NCBI GenBank assembly: GCA_005881575.1
Contig: VBCA01000025.1
Location: forward strand, 1-34,115
Reading direction: 5' to 3'
DNA length: 34,115 bases
Origin: Betaproteobacteria bacterium
GTDB taxonomy: Bacteria; Pseudomonadota; Gammaproteobacteria; Burkholderiales; SG8-39
Part shown: one piece after another, positions 8,506 to 18,459 of the stretch
How the letters are laid out: every line of letters begins with the position of its first letter
Position numbering within the stretch: position 1 is the first letter of the stretch
Notes under the pieces: model-generated
The model's database searches: none
What the model saw: only the letters and a program-made list of their open reading frames with translations
Told to the model about the DNA's origin: nothing
Translations under genes and position numbers: made by a program

Positions 8506-9060
8506 GTGGAGCTCGACTCCCTCGACGAAGAAGGCTTGCTCCCCGGCGCGGTGCAGCTTCCCTCGCCCAATTGTGACGAGCGCCCAGGGGACGCCGCGGT
8601 GCGCTTGCTGGTCGTGCACAATATCAGCCTGCCGCCGGGTCGGTTCGGCGGCGAGGCCATCGTGCAACTGTTTACGAACACGCTCGATTTCGGCGCGCAC
8701 CCGTACTACGAAGCCATTCGCGATCTGAAGGTATCGGCGCATTTTCTTGTACGGCGCAGGGGCGAGCTGATCCAGCTCGTGCCTTGCACAAAGCGAGCCT
8801 GGCACGCGGGCCCGTCGAGCTGGTGGGGGCGCGAGCGCTGCAACGACTTCTCCGTGGGAGTGGAGCTCGAAGGCGCCGACGACCAGGCTTACTCCGACCG
8901 CCAATACGCGCGCCTGGCTGAACTTCTCGTGGTTCTGCGCCGGAGATATCCGATTGTCGATGTCGTCGGACACGTCGACATTGCACCCGGCCGCAAGACC
9001 GACCCCGGGCCGGCGTTCGACTGGGGACGTCTCCGGGAGTCGCTCGCCCGGACTCAATAG
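8506..9060 (+). CDS. ampD: 1,6-anhydro-N-acetylmuramyl-L-alanine amidase AmpD
   Basis: The 184-aa cytoplasmic zinc amidase cleaves the peptide from 1,6-anhydroMurNAc during peptidoglycan recycling. Zn ligands are H38 (VVHNIS), H156 and D166 (GHVDIAPGRKTDPGP), with K164 in the catalytic loop and E120 in GVELEG. Length matches E. coli AmpD. The GTG start follows the pilR TAG with no spacer, so translation is probably coupled. In other Gram-negatives, loss of AmpD derepresses AmpC via AmpR, but no ampR/ampC pair is seen here. Placement directly behind pilSR may be simple operon organisation. Confidence 0.93.
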   Translation: MELDSLDEEGLLPGAVQLPSPNCDERPGDAAVRLLVVHNISLPPGRFGGEAIVQLFTNTLDFGAHPYYEAIRDLKVSAHFLVRRRGELIQLVPCTKRAWHAGPSSWWGRERCNDFSVGVELEGADDQAYSDRQYARLAELLVVLRRRYPIVDVVGHVDIAPGRKTDPGPAFDWGRLRESLARTQ

Positions 9061-9072
9061 GTCGGTACATTC

Positions 9073-9099
9073 CCGCGGTCCTGCCGCGGTAGCTTTTCT
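9073..9099 (+). terminator. Probable terminator of the PP0621-pilSR-ampD operon
   Basis: CCGCGG, a 5-nt loop and CCGCGG (9073-9089) are followed by tagcTTTTCT. The stem is short but GC-only, and the T-run is imperfect. Confidence 0.5.
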
Positions 9100-9150
9100 C
9101 CCGCAAGGCTCCGAAGGCCCTCGAGCAAGCTACGCTTGCTTCTTGACAAC

Positions 9151-9197
9151 ACACTAGTATTAGTTGCACACTCCCGCCCAGATACCATATGTTGTGG
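9151..9197 (+). promoter_or_regulatory. Two NrdR-box-like operators upstream of nrdA
   Basis: The sites ACACTAGTATTAGTTG (9151-9166) and ATACCATATGTTGTGG (9182-9197) match the published 16-bp NrdR consensus acaCwAtATaTwGtgt at 10 and 12 of 16 positions by hand count. Their starts are 31 bp apart, the three-helical-turn spacing typical of NrdR box pairs. They lie 78-124 bp before the nrdA ATG. A TTGACA at 9143-9148 abuts box 1, and TATGTT at 9188-9193 inside box 2 could be a -10 element. NrdR would repress here when dATP/ATP is bound. nrdR itself is not in this window. A perfect small hairpin (GCAAGC-TAC-GCTTGC) lies at 9125-9139. Confidence 0.65.
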
Positions 9198-9274
9198 TCT
9201 AGGGGGAAATGCTCCTAGGACCTGGTTTCGCTGCCCCCCGCCGGGTGGCGGATAGAAAAAAGTGAGGAGATGAT

Positions 9275-12166
9275 ATGCAGATCGCCGCTGACGTCACGGC
9301 TCCAAAGTCGATTCCCGGTGCAACGGCCCTCACCGACGTCAGCCCTGCGGTCCAGAGTGTGCTTTCGCAGTACAAGATCATCCGTCGCAACGGCGCGGTG
9401 GTGGGTTTCGAGCCCGGCAAGATCTCCGTTGCCGTGACCAAGGCGTTTCTGGCGGTCGAAGGCGGGCAGAGCGCCGCGTCGGCGCGGATCAGAGAGCTCG
9501 TTGCAGCGCTGACCGACGCGGTCGTGAGCGCACTCGTGCGCCGCCACCCGGCCGGCGGGACCTTCCACATAGAAGATGTCCAGGACCAGGTCGAGCTCGC
9601 GTTGATGCGCTCGGGCGAGCACGAAGTGGCGCGCGCCTACGTGCTGTACCGGGAAAAACGTTCCGAAGCGCGCGCCCACGAAGCGGCCCAAAAGAAACCG
9701 GCGCCCCAAGCGCAACTGCATACGGTCGAGGACGGCGTGCGGCGCCCGCTTGATCTGACCCGCCTCGAGGAGTTGATCGCGTCGGCATGCGAGGGCTTGG
9801 GTGAGGTGGTGGATCCCAAGCTGATCCTCGCGGAAACCCTGAAGAATATTTATGACGGGGTACCCGCCGACGAGGTGCGAAGGTCCGCGGTGCTTTCGGC
9901 ACGCGCACTGATCGAAAAAGATCCGGCCTACAGCTATGTCACCGCGCGGCTGCTGCTCCACACCATCCGGCGCGAGGTCTTGGGTGAAGAGGTTCTGCAG
10001 GCGGAGATGAAGAAGCGCTATGCCGAATATTTCACCGAATTCGTCGCTCGCGGCATCCGAGCCGAACTCCTCGATGAGCGCTTGGCCCATTTCGACTTGA
10101 AGAAGCTCGGCGCCGCTCTGGACGCATCGCGCGATCTCAAGTTCGGTTACCTCGGCCTGCAAACGCTCTATGACCGGTATTTCCTGCATATCCACGGCAC
10201 GCGCATCGAACTGCCGCAAGCGTTTTTCATGCGCGTGGCGATGGGCTTGGCCTTGAACGAGATCGACCGCGAGACGCGCGCGATCGAGTTCTACAACGTA
10301 TTGTCCTCGTTCGACTTCATGAGCTCGACACCGACGCTGTTCAATTCCGGCACGGTGCGCTCGCAGCTTTCATCGTGCTATCTCACGACGGTTTCGGACA
10401 ACTTGGACGGGATCTACGAAGCGATCAAGGAAAACGCGCTGCTCGCCAAATATGCCGGAGGACTCGGCAACGACTGGACCCCGGTACGGGCGCTGGGGTC
10501 CCACATAAAGGGGACCAACGGCAAGTCCCAGGGAGTCGTGCCTTTCCTCAAGGTCGTGAACGACACCGCGGTGGCGGTTAACCAGGGGGGCAAACGCAAA
10601 GGGGCGGTGTGTTCCTATCTCGAAACCTGGCACTTGGACATCGAGGAGTTTCTCGAGTTGCGCAAGAACACCGGCGACGACCGGCGCCGTACTCACGACA
10701 TGAACACGGCGAACTGGATTCCGGACTTGTTCATGAAACGCGTGATGGAGAACGGCGAGTGGACGCTGTTCAGTCCCTCCGACGCACCGGACCTGCACGA
10801 CAAGTACGGTCGCGCATTCGAAAAGGCCTACATCCGGTACGAGGAAAAAGTCGCCAAAGGCGAGCTGAAGCTGTACAAGAGGATTCCGGCGACGCAGCTC
10901 TGGCGCAAGATGCTGTCGATGCTCTTCGAGACCGGGCATCCGTGGATCACGTTCAAGGATCCGTGCAATTTACGTTCGCCGCAGCAGCACGTCGGCGTCG
11001 TGCACAGCTCGAACCTATGCACCGAGATCACGCTCAACACCAACAACCATGAGATCGCGGTGTGCAACCTCGGCTCGGTCAACATGGTTGCGCACATGCA
11101 ACGGGTCGACGGGACCCTCAAGCTCGACCACGAGAAACTCAAGAGAACCGTTGGAACGGCGATGCGGATGCTCGACAACGTAATCGACATCAATTATTAC
11201 GCCGTGAGAAAGGCCCGCGATTCCAACATGAAGCACCGGCCGGTGGGCTTGGGGATCATGGGTTTCCAGGACTGCCTGCATCTGTTGCGAATTCCCTACG
11301 CATCGGAAGAAGCCGTGGAATTCGCGGATCGATCCATGGAGGCGACCGCCTATTTTTCCTATTGGGCTTCCACGGAGCTTGCCGAGGAACGCGGCCGCTA
11401 CGCGTCCTTCAAGGGGTCACTGTGGGATCGGGGCATCATGCCGCAGGACACGCTGAACCTGCTGCGCGAGGAGCGCGGAGGATACGTCGATATCGACATG
11501 TCGGAAGCTATGGACTGGAAGGCCCTGCGCGAGCGCATCAAGCGCTACGGGATGCGCAACTCCAACTGCCTTGCCATTGCGCCGACCGCGACGATCGCCA
11601 ATATCGTCGGGGTTTCCGCCTCGATCGAGCCGACGTTTCAGAACCTGTTCGTGAAGTCGAACCTGTCGGGCGAGTTCACTGTCGTCAACGAATATCTCGT
11701 CTCCGACCTGAAGAAACTGGGCCTCTGGGACGAGGTCATGGTGGCCGATCTCAAGTACTTCGACGGCAACCTCGCCCGCATCGATCGGGTGCCCTCCGAA
11801 TTGCGTCGCCTCTACGCCACCGCATTCGAAGTCGAACCCGTGTGGATCGTCGAAGCCGGTGCGCGGCGGCAGAAATGGATCGATCAGTCCCAGTCGCTCA
11901 ATATCTACATCGGCCAGGCTTCCGGCAAGAGGCTGGACGAAAGCTACAAGCTCGCCTGGCAGCGGGGCTTGAAAACCACCTACTACCTGCGTGCGATGGG
12001 TGCGACGCACGCCGAGAAATCGACCGTGAGAGCGGGCCAGCTGAACGCCGTCCCCGCGGGAGACGGAATGCCCGCCGCGGGCGCGACAGCCGCTGCGCGA
12101 CCAACGGGTGAGGCGGAAACCAAGTATTGCAAGATAGACGATCCGGAATGCGAGTCCTGCCAGTGA
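9275..12166 (+). CDS. nrdA: Ribonucleoside-diphosphate reductase (class Ia) alpha subunit NrdA
   Basis: The 963-aa large subunit reduces NDPs to dNDPs. It has two N-terminal ATP-cone-like regions: about 32-125, with the intact pattern IIRRNGAVVGFEPGKI, and about 148-237, where the Lys pattern is lost (VEDGVRRPLDL), so the second cone is probably degenerate. The catalytic barrel follows: C368 in QLSSCYL, N580/C582/E584 in SSNLCTEI, the tyrosine pair Y903-Y904 for radical transfer, and the C-terminal CxxC C959/C962 that is re-reduced by thioredoxin or glutaredoxin. The two-cone layout and length resemble Pseudomonas NrdA, not the E. coli one-cone form. GAGGAG lies upstream of the ATG. nrdB follows after 33 nt. 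Confidence 0.96.
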   Translation: MQIAADVTAPKSIPGATALTDVSPAVQSVLSQYKIIRRNGAVVGFEPGKISVAVTKAFLAVEGGQSAASARIRELVAALTDAVVSALVRRHPAGGTFHIEDVQDQVELALMRSGEHEVARAYVLYREKRSEARAHEAAQKKPAPQAQLHTVEDGVRRPLDLTRLEELIASACEGLGEVVDPKLILAETLKNIYDGVPADEVRRSAVLSARALIEKDPAYSYVTARLLLHTIRREVLGEEVLQAEMKKRYAEYFTEFVARGIRAELLDERLAHFDLKKLGAALDASRDLKFGYLGLQTLYDRYFLHIHGTRIELPQAFFMRVAMGLALNEIDRETRAIEFYNVLSSFDFMSSTPTLFNSGTVRSQLSSCYLTTVSDNLDGIYEAIKENALLAKYAGGLGNDWTPVRALGSHIKGTNGKSQGVVPFLKVVNDTAVAVNQGGKRKGAVCSYLETWHLDIEEFLELRKNTGDDRRRTHDMNTANWIPDLFMKRVMENGEWTLFSPSDAPDLHDKYGRAFEKAYIRYEEKVAKGELKLYKRIPATQLWRKMLSMLFETGHPWITFKDPCNLRSPQQHVGVVHSSNLCTEITLNTNNHEIAVCNLGSVNMVAHMQRVDGTLKLDHEKLKRTVGTAMRMLDNVIDINYYAVRKARDSNMKHRPVGLGIMGFQDCLHLLRIPYASEEAVEFADRSMEATAYFSYWASTELAEERGRYASFKGSLWDRGIMPQDTLNLLREERGGYVDIDMSEAMDWKALRERIKRYGMRNSNCLAIAPTATIANIVGVSASIEPTFQNLFVKSNLSGEFTVVNEYLVSDLKKLGLWDEVMVADLKYFDGNLARIDRVPSELRRLYATAFEVEPVWIVEAGARRQKWIDQSQSLNIYIGQASGKRLDESYKLAWQRGLKTTYYLRAMGATHAEKSTVRAGQLNAVPAGDGMPAAGATAAARPTGEAETKYCKIDDPECESCQ

Positions 12167-12199
12167 GCGCGAACGAGCACGAGAACAGGGAGGGAGAAA

Positions 12200-13348
12200 A
12201 TGCTTTCTTTTGAGGACATAGGGGCCGAGGCGATCGCCCGCCTCAACCTGCAGTCGGTAAGCGGGTTGGCGCCGTCGTCTGCCGCGTCCGCCGGACTTTC
12301 GGAGGAGCGCTATTCCTCCGGAAACAGCCACCGCCGCGTGCGCGTCGAGGACAAGCGCATCATCAACGCGCGCGCCGACGTCAATCAGCTCGTGCCGTTC
12401 AAATACAAATGGGCGTGGGAAAAATACCTCGCCGCCTGCGCGAATCACTGGATGCCGCAGGAAATCAATATGAGTCGCGACATCGCCCTGTGGAAAGACG
12501 CGAACGGCTTGACCGAGGACGAGCGGCGCGTGGTCAAGCGCAATCTGGGCTTCTTCGTGACCGCCGATTCACTCGCGGCGAACAACATCGTCCTCGGCAC
12601 CTATCGCCACATCACCGCACCGGAATGTCGGCAATACCTCCTGCGGCAGGCGTTCGAGGAAGCTATCCATACCCACGCCTACCAGTACATCGTCGAGAGC
12701 TTGCGTCTGGACGAGGGCGAGGTATTCAATGCTTACCACGAGATCCCGAGCATCCGCGACAAGGACGAGTATCTCATCCCCTTCATCGATATCCTGACCG
12801 ACCCGACCTTCCGAACCGGCACGCCCGAAGCCGATCAAAAGCTCCTGCGCAGCCTCATCGTGTTCGCATGCGTGATGGAGGGTCTGTTCTTCTACGTCGG
12901 TTTCACCCAGATCCTGGCGCTCGGCCGCCAGAACAAGATGACCGGCTCCGCCGAGCAGTATCAGTACATCCTGCGCGACGAGTCGATGCACTGCAATTTC
13001 GGCATCGACCTCATCAACCAGATCAAGATGGAGAACCCTCACTTGTGGACCCCAGAGTTCCGCGAGGAGATCCAGGGCCTCATCAAGAAGGCGGTCGAAC
13101 TTGAGTATCGCTACGCCGAGGACACCATGCCGCGCGGGGTATTGGGGCTCAATGCTCCGATGTTCAAGGAGTATCTGCGCTACATCGCCAATCGCCGTTG
13201 CCAACAGATCGGCGTGGATGCGATGTATCCCGGTGCGAGCAATCCGTTTCCTTGGATGAGCGAGATGACCGATCTCAAGAAGGAGAGGAATTTTTTCGAA
13301 ACTCGGGTGATCGAGTACCAAACCGGAGGTGCGCTCAGTTGGGACTAG
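12200..13348 (+). CDS. nrdB: Ribonucleoside-diphosphate reductase (class Ia) beta subunit NrdB
   Basis: The 382-aa radical-generating subunit carries a complete diiron site: D123, E154 and H157, E227, and E261 and H264 (RDESMH). The tyrosyl-radical residue is Y161, seven residues after E154 exactly as Y122 follows E115 in E. coli. Spacing D123-E154 (31) and E227-E261 (34) also equals that of E. coli. It is therefore a normal Tyr-radical class Ia enzyme. A strong GGGAGGGAG precedes the ATG. Co-transcribed with nrdA. A GC-rich hairpin follows at 13425-13445. Confidence 0.96.
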   Translation: MLSFEDIGAEAIARLNLQSVSGLAPSSAASAGLSEERYSSGNSHRRVRVEDKRIINARADVNQLVPFKYKWAWEKYLAACANHWMPQEINMSRDIALWKDANGLTEDERRVVKRNLGFFVTADSLAANNIVLGTYRHITAPECRQYLLRQAFEEAIHTHAYQYIVESLRLDEGEVFNAYHEIPSIRDKDEYLIPFIDILTDPTFRTGTPEADQKLLRSLIVFACVMEGLFFYVGFTQILALGRQNKMTGSAEQYQYILRDESMHCNFGIDLINQIKMENPHLWTPEFREEIQGLIKKAVELEYRYAEDTMPRGVLGLNAPMFKEYLRYIANRRCQQIGVDAMYPGASNPFPWMSEMTDLKKERNFFETRVIEYQTGGALSWD

Positions 13349-13424
13349 GCCCCTTCAGCTTCGGTCGAATCGGCAGGGGAGGAAAGGAATTCAATTCTCC
13401 GAGGCAAGCCCCGGAGGTTGGATA

Positions 13425-13452
13425 GCCCGCGCCCCAACGGGCGGGTTCGTTG
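13425..13452 (+). terminator. Probable nrdAB terminator
   Basis: GCCC-CAAC-GGGC forms an inner stem flanked by CCC and GGG (small 2-nt bulge). It is followed by ttcgttgttt, a broken T-run. It lies between nrdB and the histone-like gene, so that gene may be partly read through or have its own start. Confidence 0.5.
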
Positions 13453-13479
13453 TTTCATAACTCTTGATGGAGGCCAGCC

Positions 13480-13776
13480 ATGGCAAGGAAGAGAAAAGGC
13501 AAGAAAGCGGCAAAGAAAAAGAAAAAGAGGAAAGCAGCAAAAAAGAAAGGGAAAAGGAAGTCGTTGAAGAAATCCGCAAAAAAAGCAGCCAAGAAAAAGT
13601 CCGCCCGAAAGAAGGCGAGACCCAAAGGAAGGGCGGCCAGGAAAGCCGCAACGCCGGCAGCAACGATGGCGGGATCGGCGGCCTCCGCCCCTTCGGCGGC
13701 TGCGACGCTGGGAGGGGCGAAAACCGCCCTGAACCCGGCGGCCGCATGGCCCTTTCCGACGGGTTCCAGACCCTAA
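13480..13776 (+). CDS. Lys/Ala-rich histone H1-like DNA-binding protein
   Basis: The 98-aa protein has a first two thirds that is almost only Lys, Ala, Arg and Ser (runs such as KKAAKKKKKRKAAKKKGKRK), followed by an Ala/Ser/Pro-rich tail. This is the composition of bacterial histone H1-like/AlgP-type C-terminal domains, which bind DNA or RNA without a fold. TGGAGG lies about 6 nt before the ATG, supporting translation. Low complexity prevents a firm family assignment; it could equally bind RNA or polyphosphate. It sits alone between two hairpins downstream of nrdB. A nucleoid role is inference. Confidence 0.75.
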   Translation: MARKRKGKKAAKKKKKRKAAKKKGKRKSLKKSAKKAAKKKSARKKARPKGRAARKAATPAATMAGSAASAPSAAATLGGAKTALNPAAAWPFPTGSRP

Positions 13777-13798
13777 GCGGGTTGGGAGTGAACCGCGG

Positions 13799-13829
13799 TC
13801 AGTCCGGGGGCCTTTGTGCCCCGGACTGA
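13799..13829. terminator. Strong hairpin after the histone-like gene
   Basis: There is a perfect 11-bp inverted repeat, TCAGTCCGGGG (13799-13809) with CCCCGGACTGA (13819-13829), and a 9-nt loop. No T-run follows, so it may be a Rho-type 3' end, an mRNA stabiliser or a protein-binding site, not a classical terminator. Confidence 0.5.
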
Positions 13830-14048
13830 GCCGTGGCTCTTCAGGATCGGGCTCAGGAGTTGCTTGAGGGTTTGGGTCCTAGGGCTTGACTGAGGTTAAG
13901 TGCCTATTCGAAAAGGATTGCTGCTTTGCAGCAATCCTTGTTATGATCGGAAAAGGGACAAAAGCGTTTTAAAGGTCTCCAAGGGCGGGGTCCGGCTACC
14001 AAGAGCTTTATCTGCCTTTCGGACGCAAAAGAATGGAGGGTAGGTGCA
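13830..14048 (+). other. Leader region before the lytic transglycosylase gene
   Basis: Besides the hairpin at 13913-13939, this region holds an inverted repeat GTCCG ... CGGAC (about 13989-14022) ahead of gcaaaagaATGGAGG and the start codon. It may be a structured 5' leader. I cannot match it to a known riboswitch. Confidence 0.25.
13913..13939. terminator. Second perfect hairpin, possibly bidirectional terminator
   Basis: AAGGATTGCTGC, a TTT loop and GCAGCAATCCTT form a perfect 12-bp stem. On the minus strand it runs into TTTTCG, a better terminator tail than ttgtta on the plus strand. A TATGAT (13942-13947) directly after it could be a -10 box for the lytic transglycosylase gene. Confidence 0.5.
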
Positions 14049-14741
14049 ATGAACACCACCTGGACGAAGCAGGACTTGCTGGATCAGTTTGGAAGAGTAG
14101 CGACGATACTCCATCACGGCTTGGCCTTCATAGGGCTCGCGGCCGTGGTGCTCATCCTTGCACGCGGGAAGACCCTATTCTTCGACGAGCACGCCAGCCG
14201 CTCTGCCGCAGTCGGCTCGATCCGTTACGATGGAGCGGTATCCCTACTCGACGGGGCAGATGATACTGACACCCAGAAATACCGTGCGTTGGCGAATTAC
14301 GTCTCCCGTAGATACCGGATCGCGCCGGATGTCACCGAGCAGTTTGTGGGCGCAGCCTACGATGCCGGTCGGCAAGTGGGCCTGGATCCGCTGCTGATTC
14401 TCGCGGTAATGGCGGTCGAGTCCCGCTTCAATCCGGTAGCCGAGAGCCTGATGGGCGCCAAGGGTCTGATGCAGGTGATTCCCAAACATCACCTCGACAA
14501 GCTGCTGGAACACGGGGGGGAGGAGGCGGTGCTCGATCCGATGATCAACATCGCGTTGGGAGCGCGCATTCTCAAGGAATACGTTCGCCGCACCGGCAGT
14601 CTGGAGGCGGGACTGCAGTTCTACAACGGTGCGTTGGCGGATCCTTCGAGCCAATACGCCCAGAAAGTCTTCGCCGAAAAGGAGCGCCTGCAGCAGGTGG
14701 TACGCCAGTTCGGTCGCCCGGGGGCGCGCAGCTCAGTATGA
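14049..14741 (+). CDS. Membrane-anchored lytic transglycosylase (SLT domain)
   Basis: The 230-aa protein has one transmembrane helix at about 23-39 (an anchor, with no good signal-peptidase site) and a C-terminal SLT/goose-lysozyme-like domain (about 100-215). Catalytic Glu124 lies in MAVESRFNP, with GAKGLMQVIP (136-145), NIALGARIL (167-175) and QFYNGA (190-195). It would cleave MurNAc-GlcNAc bonds in peptidoglycan, leaving 1,6-anhydro ends, facing the periplasm. GGAGG precedes the ATG at some distance. Its 3' end overlaps the convergent aminotransferase gene by 9 bp. It is shorter than Slt70/MltD-type enzymes and lacks LysM domains. Confidence 0.88.
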   Translation: MNTTWTKQDLLDQFGRVATILHHGLAFIGLAAVVLILARGKTLFFDEHASRSAAVGSIRYDGAVSLLDGADDTDTQKYRALANYVSRRYRIAPDVTEQFVGAAYDAGRQVGLDPLLILAVMAVESRFNPVAESLMGAKGLMQVIPKHHLDKLLEHGGEEAVLDPMINIALGARILKEYVRRTGSLEAGLQFYNGALADPSSQYAQKVFAEKERLQQVVRQFGRPGARSSV

Positions 14742-15929
14742 TCGCCGCGCGTCGCGGTCCCCGAGCATCCGCGCGATCCTCTCCACTCCTTCCTTGAGAT
14801 CCTCGAGCGACCGCGTGTAGGCAAAACGCACGTGGCGCTCCGGGCGGTTCGAGCCGAAGTCGAACCCCGGCGTAATTGCAACGCCCGCTTCCTCCAACAC
14901 GCGCAATGCGAATCGCGTGCTGTCCTCGGAAAGTCTCTCGCATCCGGCGTAGATGTAGAAGGCCCCTTGGGGCATCACCGGGATGCGAAACCCCAACTCG
15001 CGCAGCGCGGGAACCATGTAATCGCGTCGGCGCCGGAACTCCTGCCTGCGCTCCTCTAGAACCGCAAGCGTTTCCGGCCGAAACGCGGCGAGCGCAGCGT
15101 ACTGCGCGGGGGCGGAAGGGCAAATGAATGCGTTCTGGGCGAGCTTCTCGATCTCCCGCACGTAGGTCTCGGGAGCGACGATCCAGCCGAGCCTCCAGCC
15201 CGTCATGTTGAAGTACTTGGAAAAACTGTTGACGACGAACACGTCATCGGCCAGCTCGAGCACCGTCGATGCCTCACGGTCGTAGACCAGTCCCTGATAG
15301 ATCTCGTCCACCACTGCGAACCCGCCCGCCCGTCGCACCGACGCGATGATCGCACGCAGTTCTTCGCGCGGGATCATGGTCCCGGTCGGATTGGAGGGTG
15401 AAGCGAGCAGCACGCCGCGCGTCGACCGGCTCCAGTGCGAGCGGATATCGGCGTCGGCCAGTTGGTAGTGCTGGTTTTCGTCGACTGGAACTGCGCGGGG
15501 GCGGCCTTCGAGCAAGCGCACGAAATGCCGGTTGCAGGGATAACAGGGATCGGGCATCAGGACCTCGTCCCCGGGGTTCACCAACACACCGAGCGTGAGC
15601 AAGAAGGCGCCCGATGCTCCTGCGGTGACTACGATCCGCGAAGAGGGCACCGTCACACCGAACCGTTCCCGATAGTGATCGGAAATGGCTTGGCGCAGCT
15701 CCGGAATGCCGATCGAAGCCGTGTAACCCAGGCGGCGCTGGCGGATCGCCTCGATCGCGGCTTCCGCGACCAGAGGCGGTGCCGCAAAGTCCGGCTGGCC
15801 GATCTCCATGTGAACGATGCGCCGTCCCGCAGCCTCCAGCTCATGCGCGCGGTTCTGCACGTCCATCACATGGAAGGCTTCGATGTCGGCCATGCGGGCC
15901 GCGAGGACCGGGTTTGCGTCACGCTTCAT
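14733..15929 (-). CDS. Class I/II PLP-dependent aminotransferase
   Basis: The 398-aa fold-type I aminotransferase has Schiff-base K238 in NSFSKYFNMTGWRLGW, the cofactor-binding N180 in SPSNPTG, D208 and Y211 in VVDEIYQG, and R246. It belongs to the AspAT-like Igamma subgroup. The donor amino acid cannot be fixed from sequence (aspartate, alanine, aromatic or kynurenine-type are all possible). ATG 15929 is chosen over upstream starts because homologues begin with a short basic leader such as MKRDANPVLAARM; AGGTCC before it is only a weak ribosome-binding site. It is divergent from maeB and convergent with the lytic transglycosylase gene. Confidence 0.88.
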   Translation of the reverse strand: MKRDANPVLAARMADIEAFHVMDVQNRAHELEAAGRRIVHMEIGQPDFAAPPLVAEAAIEAIRQRRLGYTASIGIPELRQAISDHYRERFGVTVPSSRIVVTAGASGAFLLTLGVLVNPGDEVLMPDPCYPCNRHFVRLLEGRPRAVPVDENQHYQLADADIRSHWSRSTRGVLLASPSNPTGTMIPREELRAIIASVRRAGGFAVVDEIYQGLVYDREASTVLELADDVFVVNSFSKYFNMTGWRLGWIVAPETYVREIEKLAQNAFICPSAPAQYAALAAFRPETLAVLEERRQEFRRRRDYMVPALRELGFRIPVMPQGAFYIYAGCERLSEDSTRFALRVLEEAGVAITPGFDFGSNRPERHVRFAYTRSLEDLKEGVERIARMLGDRDARRSY

Positions 15930-16109
15930 AGGACCTGCCGAAGGGGCGATAAACCGGCCGTGCGGGGGAGTTCTCGCAGCGGAGACGTTTTCTTGGCATC
16001 GGCGCATTATGCCGCAGCGTGCTGGCGGGGATGCGAAGGCGCCGCGGCGCCGCGGAATTCGGCTATCATGCGGCCAAGCAACACAAGAACTTCAAGTCGC
16101 GAATTTCCC
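15930..16109. promoter_or_regulatory. Divergent promoter region, aminotransferase / maeB
   Basis: This 180-bp region must drive both genes. It contains a GC-only direct repeat (gcgccgcg twice, about 16040-16055) and a TATCAT at 16064-16069 that could be the maeB -10 box; no good -35 was found. Confidence 0.3.
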
Positions 16110-18416
<2,307 letters not shown>

Positions 18417-18459
18417 AAAACTCCACCCGGTCGCTCCCGACTTCCGAATCACTCCGCTC

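Noticed and set aside
14016-14048. GACGCAAAAG resembling part of a GEMM c-di-GMP riboswitch before the lytic transglycosylase
   Set aside because: The other conserved GEMM elements are missing, and there is no room for the second stem before the start codon.
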